Notes: generated from the sequence alone by a model not told the origin. A stretch of 34,467 nt of DNA from Candidatus Gastranaerophilales bacterium (GCA_944323265.1 CALURX010000021.1:1-34467), one strand, 5' to 3'. Shown: positions 1-9,375, counted from the stretch's first letter. Numbers and translations: made by a program.

Positions 1-68
1 CTTTATTGTAGGATAAAAATACTTTGGTATTTGCATCTTGCTTCTTTTTGTTATTTTTTATTTGGACA

Positions 69-344
69 CTAGTGCGGCGGACGGCATTTTATTGTGTTGC
101 AGATATAAACATCCTTATCCCTGCTTAACCCAACGGATGCAAAAATCTTATCCAAAAGCTGGCCGGCTTTTCCGACAAAAGGTTTACCCTCCTTATCTTC
201 ATAAAATCCTGGAGCTTCTCCGATAAGCATAAGCTTTGGATTCGGAATCCCATCATCAAAAACTATGTTATGCCTGCTCTCAGCAAGACTGCACCTTTTG
301 CAGGATAGGCATTTCTCGCGAACAGTTTTTAATTCTTCGTACAT
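69..344 (-). CDS. N-terminal half of family 4-type uracil-DNA glycosylase, interrupted
   Basis: Excises uracil from DNA; the family binds a 4Fe-4S cluster. The visible 91 residues carry the N-terminal cysteines (CLSCKRC, residues 12-18), the water-activating motif GEAPG (about 42-46), the FVGKAGQLLDKI stretch and CNTIKCRPP. Family members normally run to about 190-220 residues and continue after CRPP with an Asn/Arg-rich segment, the fourth cysteine and a catalytic HP motif. Here a TAG follows CRPPH directly, and the remaining 68 bases to the window edge do not look like the missing half in any frame. The gene starts a few bases after the stop of the acyl-CoA synthetase, so the two are probably cotranscribed. 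It may be a broken gene or a disturbed contig end. Confidence 0.75.
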   Translation of the reverse strand: MYEELKTVREKCLSCKRCSLAESRHNIVFDDGIPNPKLMLIGEAPGFYEDKEGKPFVGKAGQLLDKIFASVGLSRDKDVYICNTIKCRPPH

Positions 345-348
345 AAGT

Positions 349-2022
349 CTAACTGTATATTAATTCTTTTACTTTGTTTCTCTGAACAGTAGCCTTCTTT
401 GTTCTCGGAAGAGAATGTTTAAGAACCGTAATATTTATTGGGCGTTTGTACGGCGTAAGACGCTGAGAAAGGCGCTTAACTTCGTCTTTCATAAGTTTGT
501 CTAAAGTCGCATCGTCATGTTTTGATATAAGCTCCTCTGTCGGCACAACAACGGCCGCAATATCTTCCGTACCGTCTTTTGCACCGCCGTCATGAGAAAC
601 GCCAAATACGCAAACCTCTGCAAACATGTCGCTTTTTTCAAGCACGGATTCAACCTCTTCAGGGAAAACCTTCTTTCCGCCTGATAAAACTATCATGTTC
701 TTGATTCGGCCTGTTATATACACCCTTCCTTTATCGTCAATCCTTGCGATATCTCCAGTATGGAACCAACCGTCTTCATCAACAGCCTGTGCCGTAAGTT
801 CCGGCTGGTTATGGTATCCTTTCATTACAGAAGGTCCTTTGAGCAATAACTCGCCTGTTACAGGGTCGGTCTTGGCTTCGTAACTCGGAAGCGGCTTACC
901 TACAGAGCGCAAATCTCTGTTGCGTTCAATGTTGATAGTCGCAATCGGGCTGGTTTCAGTAAGCCCATAAACTTCGTACACCTGAATCCCTACTCTCTGG
1001 AAAAATTTAGCAACATTAATATCAAGAGGCGCACCGCCTGACATACAGCCCTTAAACGCTCCGCCAAAACAGTTGTGAATCTTTCTGAACATAAGCTTTT
1101 TTGCCCAAATAAACGGAACAAATTTCGCCAGATGGTAAAGTATCGGAAACATCTTTTGAGAGAATTCAGAAGTATGTTTCATCTCTGCTTCCAAGCCTGT
1201 TTTTAACAGCTTAAGAAACGCAGGAACAACTATCATAAAATTAATCTTCTGGTCTCTCATAACATTCAAAATGTCTTTAGGTTTGAGATTATGCGTATAA
1301 TATACGGAGAATCCGAGATTCAAGAAAGTCGAAAACCCTACGGTCATCTCAAACAAATGATTCATCGGAAGAATAGACAGAATCCTAACATCTCCCCTTG
1401 GCAAAATACTGTCAAATGCGATTTTCAAGTCGTTCAGCTGCGTAAGCATATTCCCAAAAGTTGTTTCAACTCCCTTAGGAGAACCGGTCGTTCCTGATGT
1501 GTAAATAATAAATACCGTAGATTTTCTTGAACGATGTCTCCATTTGCAGGTATAGTTGTTAGGAATTGTATAAATACTCTGCAAATCAGAATTCACAGGG
1601 TGTTCATCCATTACAATAATATGTTTGAGTGACGGAATAACCTTTTGAAGCTCAAGCGCTTTATCAATATAGCTTTGAGAAACCATCATGACAGATGGCA
1701 GACAGTCTGATAATATAGACTGTAATTCATATTTGGTCAGTTTAATGTCAAGAGGAACTGTAATCAAACCGGAAATAACTGAAGCAAAAACGCACGCGCC
1801 GTATTCAGGTTTGGATTCAGATAGAATAGCGAGCTTCTCGCCCCTTTTAAGTCCCAAATCGTTCATCAAATACGCAGCAAGTCTTCTTGACATAAGCCCG
1901 AGCCCATCATAGGTAAGCTCCTGCCACCCAAACTGTGTTTTCATACCAAGAGCAATCTTGCGTGCGTAAATATTTGTCTTGTCTTCAAGAAGCGACAATA
2001 CATTACTTGTGCGTTCTTTCAT
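349..2022 (-). CDS. AMP-dependent synthetase / long-chain acyl-CoA ligase
   Basis: Adenylates a carboxylic acid, probably a fatty acid, and passes it to CoA. All core motifs of the ANL superfamily are present: P-loop YTSGTTGSPKG at residues 174-184, YGLTETSP at 352-359, HTGD at 421-424, then GRIKNMIVLSGGKKVFPEEVE as hinge and start of the C-terminal lid, with a basic C-terminal segment (PRTKKATVQR) where the catalytic lysine lies. The 557-residue length is normal for the family. The start is supported by a strong AGGAGG directly upstream. A perfect -10 (TATAAT on the minus strand) lies at 2056-2061. Substrate cannot be read from sequence; long-chain fatty acid is the usual one for this type. 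Confidence 0.88.
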   Translation of the reverse strand: MKERTSNVLSLLEDKTNIYARKIALGMKTQFGWQELTYDGLGLMSRRLAAYLMNDLGLKRGEKLAILSESKPEYGACVFASVISGLITVPLDIKLTKYELQSILSDCLPSVMMVSQSYIDKALELQKVIPSLKHIIVMDEHPVNSDLQSIYTIPNNYTCKWRHRSRKSTVFIIYTSGTTGSPKGVETTFGNMLTQLNDLKIAFDSILPRGDVRILSILPMNHLFEMTVGFSTFLNLGFSVYYTHNLKPKDILNVMRDQKINFMIVVPAFLKLLKTGLEAEMKHTSEFSQKMFPILYHLAKFVPFIWAKKLMFRKIHNCFGGAFKGCMSGGAPLDINVAKFFQRVGIQVYEVYGLTETSPIATINIERNRDLRSVGKPLPSYEAKTDPVTGELLLKGPSVMKGYHNQPELTAQAVDEDGWFHTGDIARIDDKGRVYITGRIKNMIVLSGGKKVFPEEVESVLEKSDMFAEVCVFGVSHDGGAKDGTEDIAAVVVPTEELISKHDDATLDKLMKDEVKRLSQRLTPYKRPINITVLKHSLPRTKKATVQRNKVKELIYS

Positions 2023-2055
2023 ACTTCCTCCTAAGATACTAACCTACATGATTGT

Positions 2056-2061
2056 ATTATA
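2056..2061 (-). promoter_or_regulatory. -10 box for the acyl-CoA synthetase operon
   Basis: Reads TATAAT on the minus strand, preceded by GA, about 35 bases before the ATG at 2022. No convincing -35 at the ideal spacing. Confidence 0.5.
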
Positions 2062-2114
2062 TCAAAGTTATAAATTTTGTTACACAATTCTTAATAAAAT
2101 TTGACATTTACATG

Positions 2115-2142
2115 TTTACAAATTATTTTGACAGAATACAAT
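2115..2142 (+). promoter_or_regulatory. Promoter of the small basic protein gene
   Basis: TTTACA (2115-2120), 16-bp spacer and TACAAT (2137-2142), 27 bases before the ATG at 2169. An alternative pair TTGACA (2101-2106) with TATTTT (2124-2129) overlaps it. Confidence 0.4.
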
Positions 2143-2168
2143 ATTGTTTGGTGACAAAAGGAGGAAAA

Positions 2169-2561
2169 ATGAATATATCACAATTAGACAACAAAAGTAC
2201 TGCAATAAATTTTAACGGTACAATTAAAATGAATCGCAATTACCCCAGAAGATTTAAGGATGCATTTAGAAACAATCCCGAAGTTCAAAGACTTGCAGAG
2301 GGCGATTATACTATTATCCCTAAACTGAAACATAAACAGGCAGGCATGTGGGATATGAATCATTCATTAGGAGAAGATTTATATCAGCTTTCAATTAGTG
2401 CCAAAAAGGAAAAACCTTCTCTTATTGAAAGGATGAAATATGCATTTGGCAAAGCTCCTAAGGTAGATGTTACACATTCCTTTCACAGTCTGTCCAGTAT
2501 AATAAACATAATGTCAAAACGCATAAATGCAGACAGCTATAACTCTAAGTTATTACGCTAA
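2169..2561 (+). CDS. Small basic protein with INFNG motif, unknown function
   Basis: 130 residues. ATG at 2169 is chosen because an AAAGGAGG ribosome site precedes it by five bases; the longer in-frame reading from 2052 has no such site and runs through the promoter. The N terminus carries TAINFNGTIKMN, resembling a short 'NF(K/N)G' motif seen near the start of many small proteins in gut Melainabacteria (my recollection, not a search). The rest is basic, with no membrane segment, no signal peptide and no enzyme motif I recognise. It stands alone between the divergent synthetase operon and the convergent nrdG, with its own promoter and a terminator immediately after the stop, so it is a monocistronic gene. 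Confidence 0.7.
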   Translation: MNISQLDNKSTAINFNGTIKMNRNYPRRFKDAFRNNPEVQRLAEGDYTIIPKLKHKQAGMWDMNHSLGEDLYQLSISAKKEKPSLIERMKYAFGKAPKVDVTHSFHSLSSIINIMSKRINADSYNSKLLR

Positions 2562-2586
2562 ACAAGAGGCGTATGCCTCTTGTTTT
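2561..2586. terminator. Bidirectional terminator between the small protein gene and nrdG
   Basis: Perfect hairpin AACAAGAGGC - GTAT - GCCTCTTGTT, with T-rich sequence on the plus side and A-rich sequence on the other. It sits exactly between two convergent genes and can serve both. Confidence 0.8.
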
Positions 2587-3076
2587 ATGAATTATGCAAA
2601 ACAATTTCACCGCTTTCAAGAGTTCTTTTAACATCAATAACCCTCTGGTTTGTGCTTCCGACCCAATGTTTTTTATTGTCCAAAAGTTCCTGAACAAATT
2701 TGCCTTCCGCTACAACATCAATATCAGCAATCTCCGGAATATCCTTAATATCTTCCCAAAGGAACCCTGTATACAGCCATATAGTTTTTTCAGGGAGTTC
2801 TTTTCTTATTTTTTTTGCAATTCTAAACACTTCTTCTCTGTTAAAAGGATGTAAAGGATCGCCGCCTGAGAAAGTAATCCCTGATATATGAGGCCTTGCA
2901 AGCGCTTCAAAAAGCTCATTTTCTGCGGCTTCATCATAAGGAATTCCGCCTGCCACATCCCACGTGATAGGGTTCTGACAGCCCGGACAGTGATGAGTGC
3001 ATCCGGATACCCACAGCACAACTCTTAATCCGTCGCCGTTTAACATGTCGTCTTTGGTTATATTGTGATAATTCAT
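2585..3076 (-). CDS. nrdG: Anaerobic ribonucleotide reductase activating protein
   Basis: Radical SAM enzyme that installs the glycyl radical on NrdD. The cluster motif CTHHCPGC (C26, C30, C33) has the CxxxCxxC spacing. SGGDP at the SAM-binding strand and the short 163-residue length, with only half a TIM barrel, are typical of NrdG. It lies downstream of nrdD on the same strand; the 183-bp gap is filled with hairpin-forming sequence, so cotranscription is possible but not certain. Acts in the cytoplasm as partner of NrdD under anaerobic conditions. Confidence 0.93.
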   Translation of the reverse strand: MNYHNITKDDMLNGDGLRVVLWVSGCTHHCPGCQNPITWDVAGGIPYDEAAENELFEALARPHISGITFSGGDPLHPFNREEVFRIAKKIRKELPEKTIWLYTGFLWEDIKDIPEIADIDVVAEGKFVQELLDNKKHWVGSTNQRVIDVKRTLESGEIVLHNS

Positions 3077-3108
3077 CTTTTACTCCATTTTACAATTAGA
3101 TTTTTCTG

Positions 3109-3245
3109 TTGGGCTGAAGGCCCAACCTACTTTCTCTTTCCCTCTCCCTCTCCGGCGGGGAGGGTTAGGGAGGGGGGCAACCTCCTTGTATCCCTGTTCA
3201 ACTTTTGAATATACGCAGGCGCACGACTAAAAAGCCCTGCGCCTG
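3109..3245. repeat. Hairpin-rich spacer between nrdD and nrdG
   Basis: Three structures follow one another. TTGGGC/GCCCAA arms at 3109-3114 and 3120-3125 surround TGAAG. A pyrimidine block (3140-3153, C/T only) faces a G-rich block (3157-3177) that can pair with it imperfectly. CAGGCGCA (3216-3223) pairs perfectly with TGCGCCTG (3238-3245). None has a proper T-run, so these look like intergenic repeat or RNA-processing elements rather than classical terminators. Confidence 0.5.
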
Positions 3246-3259
3246 ATTACGTAAAACTA

Positions 3260-5536
3260 TTACATACTAACTCTGTCTTTGATTTCTTCCATCTTGTGAT
3301 CAGCAAGTCTGGAATCACCTTTTACTCTTGAATATGCAAGATAACCGTTCATTCTTTCAATCTTAGTAAGATTCTTAGAACCGCATTTCGGACATACATC
3401 CATATTCAATTCCTGATGACCGCAGTCATCGCAGTATGAAAGCGATAAGTTAACACCTTCATAGAAACCTTTATCCATAGCTCTGTTAATCAAAGTCTCT
3501 ACAGCTTCTGTGTTATAATCAATCGGATATTTTACATACTGAATCTTTCCGCCGTTGAATAAATCCCAGAATCTGCCTTCCAAATCCTGCTTTTCAATAG
3601 GACTTATCTGCTCTGATACATGGCAGTGGAATGAGTTTGAAATATACGGCTTGTCAGAAACATTTGCAACAATTCCGTATTTCTTTCTGAACTGCTTAAT
3701 CTGAAGACCGCATAAATTCTCAGCAGGAGTTCCGTAAATAGCATAAAGAATTCCGTCTTCCTCCTTGTATTCCTGAATCTTCTTATTAATATATTCCATA
3801 ACTTCCAGAGCGAACTGACCGTCTTCAACAAGAGACTTTCCGTTATGAATTTCCTGCAATTCATTCAATGCAGTGATACCGAATGAAGCTGTTGAAGATT
3901 TCAAAATCGGTCTGATTTTATCATGAATACCCAAATGTCCGCCTAAGAAACCGCCTTCACAGAATGCTAACGGGTTGATAGACGCCTTCATTTCTCCAAG
4001 GTAATCATAAGTTCTGATATGAAGCTGTCTTATAAGTTCCATATAATAATCAAGAACTTCATAGAAATCCTTGCTTTCCTTCTTAGCCTTAGCGTAAATC
4101 ATAGGCAGGTGAAGGCTTATTGCACCGATATTAAATCTTCCTACAAAAATCGGAGCATCATTTTCATCAGCCGGTTTCATACCGCCTCTTTCAAACCAAG
4201 GTGAAAGAAACGCTCTGCATCCCATCGGAGATACAACTCTTTTGTATTTTTTATACATAGAGGCAACATAACCTTCGCCTGACAGTGAAAGCCAGTCAGG
4301 ATACATTGTCTTTTTAGAGCATTCAACACCTGCTTTGAATAAATCTTCGTTTACTTTGCCTTCGCCGTGAAGCTCTTTATCATATAAGAAAACAATCTTC
4401 GGGAACAGAACCGGTTTTTTGCATTCTTTTTTGCCCTGTCCGCCCATTCTTATCTTAAGCATTGTCTTTGTAGCCATCTTTTCATAAAGACCGGTTCCGA
4501 GACCTGCTGTTACTGTAATGAACGGATAGTCGCCTCTTGAAGATGCTACTGTATTAAATTTGTATTCCCAGCCCTGGAACCCTTGTTCAAAGTCTTTTTG
4601 AACATCATTCAAAGCTGCTTCTCTTGCTTTTTCAAAATCAAGACCTAAACAAATATATTTGTTATACTGTCTTTCATAAGTTTTTTCAGCGTAAGGAGCA
4701 AGAATCTTATCGACTTCTGCTACTGTAAATCCGCCGTATTGCTGGCTTGCAGCAGCCATAACAATATCGCCGATTACGTCAAATGCAACATCAAGAGACT
4801 TAGGCTCATTATACCAGAGATTACCCATCTCAAATCCGCCTTTTAAAACTGATGCAACATCAAACAAGCAGCAGTTCATAGTGTCGCGTCTTGCGGACAT
4901 ATCGTGGATATAGATATAACCGTCTCTTATTGCCTGAAGCTCATCTACAGTAAGGAAGAATTTTTTATAAAGTTCCTTATTCAGTTCATTGAATATTAAT
5001 GAACGTTTTGTAGATACAAGAGTTGAATCAGCATTAGCGTTTTCTTTATCGCCAATGTACATAATTCTTTGAGATTCTTGATAAACTTTGTCTAGCATGT
5101 GTACGAAATCCTGTTTATAGTTTCTGTAATTTCTGTAACTGCTTGCGACTTTCGGGTTAATGTGTTCAAGCGCACCCTCAACCAGATTGTGCATATCAGC
5201 TATAGTGACTTCGGTTTTATTCATTTTTACAATGTTGCTGTCAACAAAGTCACATATTTCTTTTAATTCCACATCTGACAATTCTACTAACACTCTTGTA
5301 GCAGATTTTTTTACAGCGTTTATAATTTTATTATTATCGAACTCTTCTCTGGTTCCGTCTTTTTTAATTACGCAGACGCAATTTGCTTTGATAGGAGTAA
5401 TTTGCGCAGTTTTAGACATCTCATTCAGTTTTGAAACCGGAGATATTGTTGAACCTTTTATTACATCTGTTGTTGTTTTTGTTGTTGGTGAGGTAAATTC
5501 TACTACATTTCTTTCCTTATTTAAACTGTTTTGCAT
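3260..5536 (-). CDS. nrdD: Anaerobic ribonucleoside-triphosphate reductase, large subunit
   Basis: Class III ribonucleotide reductase, making deoxynucleotides from NTPs without oxygen. An ATP-cone regulatory domain occupies about residues 52-140 (VIKKDGTREEFDNNKI), after a Ser/Thr-rich leader of about 50 residues. The C terminus has the zinc ribbon CDDCG...CPKCG and then the glycyl-radical site in NGYLAYS, with the radical glycine near residue 731. Total length 758 residues is in the normal range for ATP-cone-bearing members. The start follows an AGGAGG. NrdG, which activates this enzyme, is the next gene downstream. Confidence 0.95.
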   Translation of the reverse strand: MQNSLNKERNVVEFTSPTTKTTTDVIKGSTISPVSKLNEMSKTAQITPIKANCVCVIKKDGTREEFDNNKIINAVKKSATRVLVELSDVELKEICDFVDSNIVKMNKTEVTIADMHNLVEGALEHINPKVASSYRNYRNYKQDFVHMLDKVYQESQRIMYIGDKENANADSTLVSTKRSLIFNELNKELYKKFFLTVDELQAIRDGYIYIHDMSARRDTMNCCLFDVASVLKGGFEMGNLWYNEPKSLDVAFDVIGDIVMAAASQQYGGFTVAEVDKILAPYAEKTYERQYNKYICLGLDFEKAREAALNDVQKDFEQGFQGWEYKFNTVASSRGDYPFITVTAGLGTGLYEKMATKTMLKIRMGGQGKKECKKPVLFPKIVFLYDKELHGEGKVNEDLFKAGVECSKKTMYPDWLSLSGEGYVASMYKKYKRVVSPMGCRAFLSPWFERGGMKPADENDAPIFVGRFNIGAISLHLPMIYAKAKKESKDFYEVLDYYMELIRQLHIRTYDYLGEMKASINPLAFCEGGFLGGHLGIHDKIRPILKSSTASFGITALNELQEIHNGKSLVEDGQFALEVMEYINKKIQEYKEEDGILYAIYGTPAENLCGLQIKQFRKKYGIVANVSDKPYISNSFHCHVSEQISPIEKQDLEGRFWDLFNGGKIQYVKYPIDYNTEAVETLINRAMDKGFYEGVNLSLSYCDDCGHQELNMDVCPKCGSKNLTKIERMNGYLAYSRVKGDSRLADHKMEEIKDRVSM

Positions 5537-5891
5537 TGCCTTAAAAACCTCCTAATCTTACGTCAAGGCGAGCTATTTTATTTACTCTGCTTCCTTATAT
5601 TTAGAGAATAACATTCTCTTCCCAAAATCTAATCCTTTATATAAATGATAATTCAAAAAAGTATTCCAATCAACAAATTCACAAAAAGTCACAAAGGGGG
5701 CAAATTCAGTTTTGGCAGGGGTTTTACAAAACTCAACATTGTTAATTTTGTAACGTTTTTTGCATGAAAATTTGTTAAATTTCTTGACAAACTCCGCACC
5801 TCTTAAAAATTGTGAAACATACACTAGTTGAATAAAACAATCACCCATGCTTTTATGGAAATTATTCGTTTTAAGCGTCTAAATTCCACGA
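5537..5891. other. 355-bp gene-poor gap between nrdD and the ClC gene
   Basis: Holds the nrdD leader with its AGGAGG ribosome site. One minus-strand reading frame of 88 codons (5582-5848) has no ribosome site, Phe/Lys-rich composition and no recognisable motif; I regard it as chance. No clear promoter or NrdR box could be identified by eye. Confidence 0.5.
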
Positions 5892-7526
5892 CTAGCTTTT
5901 GTTTGCCAGAATATCTTTTCTTGTGATAATTCCGACAACTTTCCTGTCTTTACTAATAACGATTGCCCATTCGGTTGAATTCTCGTGCAGCCTAAAATAA
6001 GCCACGTATAAATTTTCGTCAGGATAGACCGTTACCGGTGATGTTTCTACAATCCGATTTGCGCTGATTGATTTCATATCAGAATCAACAAGCACATCTT
6101 CAATATCGGATTTTGTGATAATACCTGTAAGCTTTCCGGCCTTGTCGACAATCGGATATGCGCTGTGGTGTTCGGTTTTCATAACTTCCAGAATATCTAA
6201 AATGTCTTTGTTGTCTTCAAAACACCTTACGTTTTTACTCATAACATCTTTGACTTTGAGGTTGCCTGCCAGCTCAACCGAATCCGCATTTTTATATTGA
6301 TTAACCACGAGTTTTGAATAAATCGGTTTATTATTGAATTTTTCCGCAATAGAATCCGCAACGGCTGCTACAAGCATTAGCGGAAGTATACACTCATACC
6401 CTCCTGTCATTTCAAATACCATTACAACAGCCGTAATCGGGGTTCTGGCGACAGATGCAAGAAAACCTGCCATGCCCAGAGAAGCCGCAGCTGCGAGATT
6501 AATATCAGCCCCGCAATAATTTGATATTCCGCCTGCAAAATATCCGGCAAAAGAGCCAAGCATTAACATTGGGAGAAAGATTCCGCCGGCTGCACCTGAG
6601 CCGAAACAAATTGGGGTGATGATGAATTTTACAATAAAAATAACTGCTACTGCTGCTAAGGAGAATTTGTTCTGCATAAGCATCTGGACAGTGCCGTTTC
6701 CGGAAGAAAGTATATACGGAAGCAAAAGCCCTGCAAGTCCTGTTACAAGTCCGGCGATTGCCGGCTTTATATAATTCGGAGACGAAATTTTTGAATACAA
6801 ATCATTAAAAAAGAAAATTGTTCGGGTAAATAAGACCCCTAAAAGACCTGTTAAAACACCTATAATAAGGCAGACAAAGACAACATCCCAGCTGGTTCGT
6901 ATAGCTGGCAGAGAAATATTAAACGCCGGATATGCGCCTGTGAAATTTCTCGCAACAGATGCTGCTGTAACGGTTGCAACAAGAGTTGGAAAGAGCATTG
7001 ATGGTGAAAATTTGTGAATTAATTCTTCCAGAACAAACAACGTTCCGGCAATAGGGGCATTAAAAGTAGCACCAATCGCGGCTCCGGCGCCTGAGGCTAT
7101 AAGTTTATCCCTGTTATTGCCGTTTAATTTGAATAGTTTGCCGACAAAAGAGCCGGCTCCTGCACCGAGTTGAACGCTCGGACCTTCGCGCCCAAGCGAT
7201 AAGCCTGTTCCGATTCCGATTATGCCTGCAAAGAATTTTACAAAAATAGTCCTAATCCTAATCAACTTCCCGCTTCTTAGAAGAGACATTTTGACGTATG
7301 GAATTCCGCTTCCTGATGTCTCCGGAGCTAATTTATATACCAGAAGGCCGGAAATTAATCCTCCGAGCGTTGTTATGATGAGGAACAGTATTGGTGTTGA
7401 GTAGAAATTTTGTATGATAAAATCAAACAGGTTTTCTATTCCAAATCTGAACAGTACAACAAGAACACCTGTGATTAATCCTGTTAATAGTGCTTGCCAA
7501 AAAATTTTTGTAAACCCTTTGCCCAT
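5892..7526 (-). CDS. ClC-family chloride/proton antiporter with C-terminal CBS pair
   Basis: Integral membrane protein of the ClC family. The selectivity and gate motifs are present: GSGIP (72-76), GREGP (112-116, with gating Glu114) and GGIFLP in the second half. A Glu pair in FVLEELIHKF (about 167-168) matches the position of the internal proton glutamate, which favours an H+/Cl- exchanger over a channel. The last ~120 residues form two CBS domains, which in this family sense adenine nucleotides. It follows gatB by ten bases and has a weak ribosome site, so it is probably read from the gatB transcript. Confidence 0.9.
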   Translation of the reverse strand: MGKGFTKIFWQALLTGLITGVLVVLFRFGIENLFDFIIQNFYSTPILFLIITTLGGLISGLLVYKLAPETSGSGIPYVKMSLLRSGKLIRIRTIFVKFFAGIIGIGTGLSLGREGPSVQLGAGAGSFVGKLFKLNGNNRDKLIASGAGAAIGATFNAPIAGTLFVLEELIHKFSPSMLFPTLVATVTAASVARNFTGAYPAFNISLPAIRTSWDVVFVCLIIGVLTGLLGVLFTRTIFFFNDLYSKISSPNYIKPAIAGLVTGLAGLLLPYILSSGNGTVQMLMQNKFSLAAVAVIFIVKFIITPICFGSGAAGGIFLPMLMLGSFAGYFAGGISNYCGADINLAAAASLGMAGFLASVARTPITAVVMVFEMTGGYECILPLMLVAAVADSIAEKFNNKPIYSKLVVNQYKNADSVELAGNLKVKDVMSKNVRCFEDNKDILDILEVMKTEHHSAYPIVDKAGKLTGIITKSDIEDVLVDSDMKSISANRIVETSPVTVYPDENLYVAYFRLHENSTEWAIVISKDRKVVGIITRKDILANKS

Positions 7527-7536
7527 ACTTAATCAA

Positions 7537-8985
7537 CTACGCATCAAGGAATTGTTTAACAAGTTCATTAACGGTTTTAGGGTTTGCTCTGCCCTTTGTT
7601 TCTTTCATAACCTGACCGACAAAGAAGCCTAAGAGGTTAGTTTTACCGTTTTTGTAAGCCTGAACTTCGTTTGGATGAGCTTCAATAATCTTTTCAACAA
7701 TTGATTTAATTGCACCCTCGTCGGAGATTTGGCTCAAACCTTTTCTTTCAACGATTGCAGATGCCTTTTCTCCGTTTGTAATCATATCTTCTACAAGAAT
7801 TTGTTTACCGATATTGTTTGAGATTGTTCCTTTTTCAATAAGAGAAATCAATTCGGCAAGATTTTCCGGAGTTAACTTAGTCTCTGTTATTTCAACTTTA
7901 TTTTCTTTTAAGTAAGCAGCGATTTCGCCCATAATAAAGTTTACGGCAGTCTTAGGATTTGCGCCGAGTTCAAGCACCTTATCAAAGAACAGAGCTAGAT
8001 TCATCTGTTCAACAATAACCGAAGCGTCATATTCGCTAAGTCCTAACCCCATATATCTTTGGCGTTTAGCTTCCGGGAGTTCAGGCATTTTAGCCCTGAT
8101 TTCTTCAACCCATTCTCTTGAAATTTCAAGCGGCATCAAATCAGGTTCCGGGAAGTATCTGTAATCGTGGGCGTCTTCTTTGCCTCTCATTGAGCGGGTT
8201 TCTTTTAAGTTGTCATCCCATAATCTTGTTTCCTGAACGACTTTTCCGCCCTCTTCAACGATTTCAATCTGTCTATCGATTTCATATTCAATAGCTCTTT
8301 GAAGCGCAGAGAAACTGTTTACGTTTTTGATTTCAGCTCTTGTTCCGAACTCTTTTGAGCCTTTTGGCATAATAGAAATATTAGCGTCGCATCTCATAGA
8401 GCCTTCTTCAAGGTTTCCGTCGCATACGCCAAGGTATCTTACGATATTTCTTAACTCTTCCATATAGTTTCTTGCTTCTTCGCTTGAGCGCATATCAGGC
8501 TCAGATACGATTTCCAGAAGCGGAGTCCCTGCTCTGTTTAAATCAACAAGAGAGTATGCAGAGCCGTTTATACCTGCAGCGCCTGCGTGAACAAGTTTTC
8601 CTGCATCTTCCTCAAGGTGAGCCCTTGTGATTCCTATTCTTTTGCCCTTAACATCAATATAACCGTTTACGCAGATAGGTTCATCGTATTGTGAGATTTG
8701 ATATCCTTTCGGAAGGTCAGGATAAAAATATTGTTTTCTGTCGAATTTACATCTTTTTGGAATTTCGCAGTTAAGAGCCAAGCCGAGCAGTATACCCATA
8801 TTTACGCATTCTTTGTTCAATACAGGAAGCACACCCGGCATACCAAGGGTAATTGCGCTGATATGCGTGTTTTGTTCGCTGCCGAATTCAGTGCTGTCCG
8901 GTGCAAATATTTTTGATTTTGTTTTAAGCTGTGCGTGAACTTCCAAGCCGATTACGACTTCATATTTATCTCTTAAATCTTCCAT
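7537..8985 (-). CDS. gatB: Asp-tRNA(Asn)/Glu-tRNA(Gln) amidotransferase subunit B
   Basis: GatB binds misacylated Glu-tRNA(Gln) or Asp-tRNA(Asn) and activates the side chain for amidation by GatA. The start YEVVIGLEVHAQLKTKSKIF is the GatB signature, and a YqeY-like tail ends in KTVNELVKQFL. I place the start at ATG 8985 (482 residues), because GAGG lies at the right distance in front of it; the five-codon longer GTG reading from 9000 would place that site inside the gene. gatA and gatC are not in the window. Confidence 0.95.
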   Translation of the reverse strand: MEDLRDKYEVVIGLEVHAQLKTKSKIFAPDSTEFGSEQNTHISAITLGMPGVLPVLNKECVNMGILLGLALNCEIPKRCKFDRKQYFYPDLPKGYQISQYDEPICVNGYIDVKGKRIGITRAHLEEDAGKLVHAGAAGINGSAYSLVDLNRAGTPLLEIVSEPDMRSSEEARNYMEELRNIVRYLGVCDGNLEEGSMRCDANISIMPKGSKEFGTRAEIKNVNSFSALQRAIEYEIDRQIEIVEEGGKVVQETRLWDDNLKETRSMRGKEDAHDYRYFPEPDLMPLEISREWVEEIRAKMPELPEAKRQRYMGLGLSEYDASVIVEQMNLALFFDKVLELGANPKTAVNFIMGEIAAYLKENKVEITETKLTPENLAELISLIEKGTISNNIGKQILVEDMITNGEKASAIVERKGLSQISDEGAIKSIVEKIIEAHPNEVQAYKNGKTNLLGFFVGQVMKETKGRANPKTVNELVKQFLDA

Positions 8986-9024
8986 ATCTTTAAACCTCAC
9001 TCATTAATAGTTAATTTTATTTTA

Positions 9025-9375
9025 TCATAAAAATACATTCTTCAAATGTTTAATCTTAATTTCCGGATTAAGCACGATTGAAATAACGTCGATTCTGTAC
9101 TTTTTGTATTCAGGATGTTCCTGCAGGTATAAAAATAATCCGTTTTGGATATTTTTATACTTACTTTTTGTAACCGCCTCTTCAGGACTTCCAAGCTTCT
9201 CTGTAGTACGCGTTTTTACTTCAACAAACACTAATGTTTTCCCGTCAAGCGCGATTATATCAGCCTCACAGAATCTTGAAAAATGTTTGTTTGTATCAAG
9301 AACCTTGTATCCCAATTTACGAAGATAACCGGCTGCAAGAGCCTCGCCTTTTTTTCCAACCGTAAGATTTGACAT
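9025..9375 (-). CDS. yraN: UPF0102/YraN family nuclease-fold protein
   Basis: 116 residues, the usual family length. The family has a PD-(D/E)XK-like fold: here GKKGEALAAGYL, then CEADIIALDG, then the VFVEVKTR core, all conserved. The biological role is not settled; related proteins act in DNA processing. It lies upstream of gatB on the same strand (39 bases before its start) and diverges from the oxidoreductase operon. Confidence 0.85.
   Translation of the reverse strand: MSNLTVGKKGEALAAGYLRKLGYKVLDTNKHFSRFCEADIIALDGKTLVFVEVKTRTTEKLGSPEEAVTKSKYKNIQNGLFLYLQEHPEYKKYRIDVISIVLNPEIKIKHLKNVFL

Noticed and set aside
5160-5555. 131-codon plus-strand frame opposite the nrdD N terminus
   Set aside because: Lies fully antisense to the conserved ATP-cone region of nrdD and has no ribosome site; a shadow frame.
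5582-5848. 88-codon minus-strand reading frame between nrdD and the ClC gene
   Set aside because: No ribosome site, atypical composition and no motif; explained by chance in AT-rich DNA.
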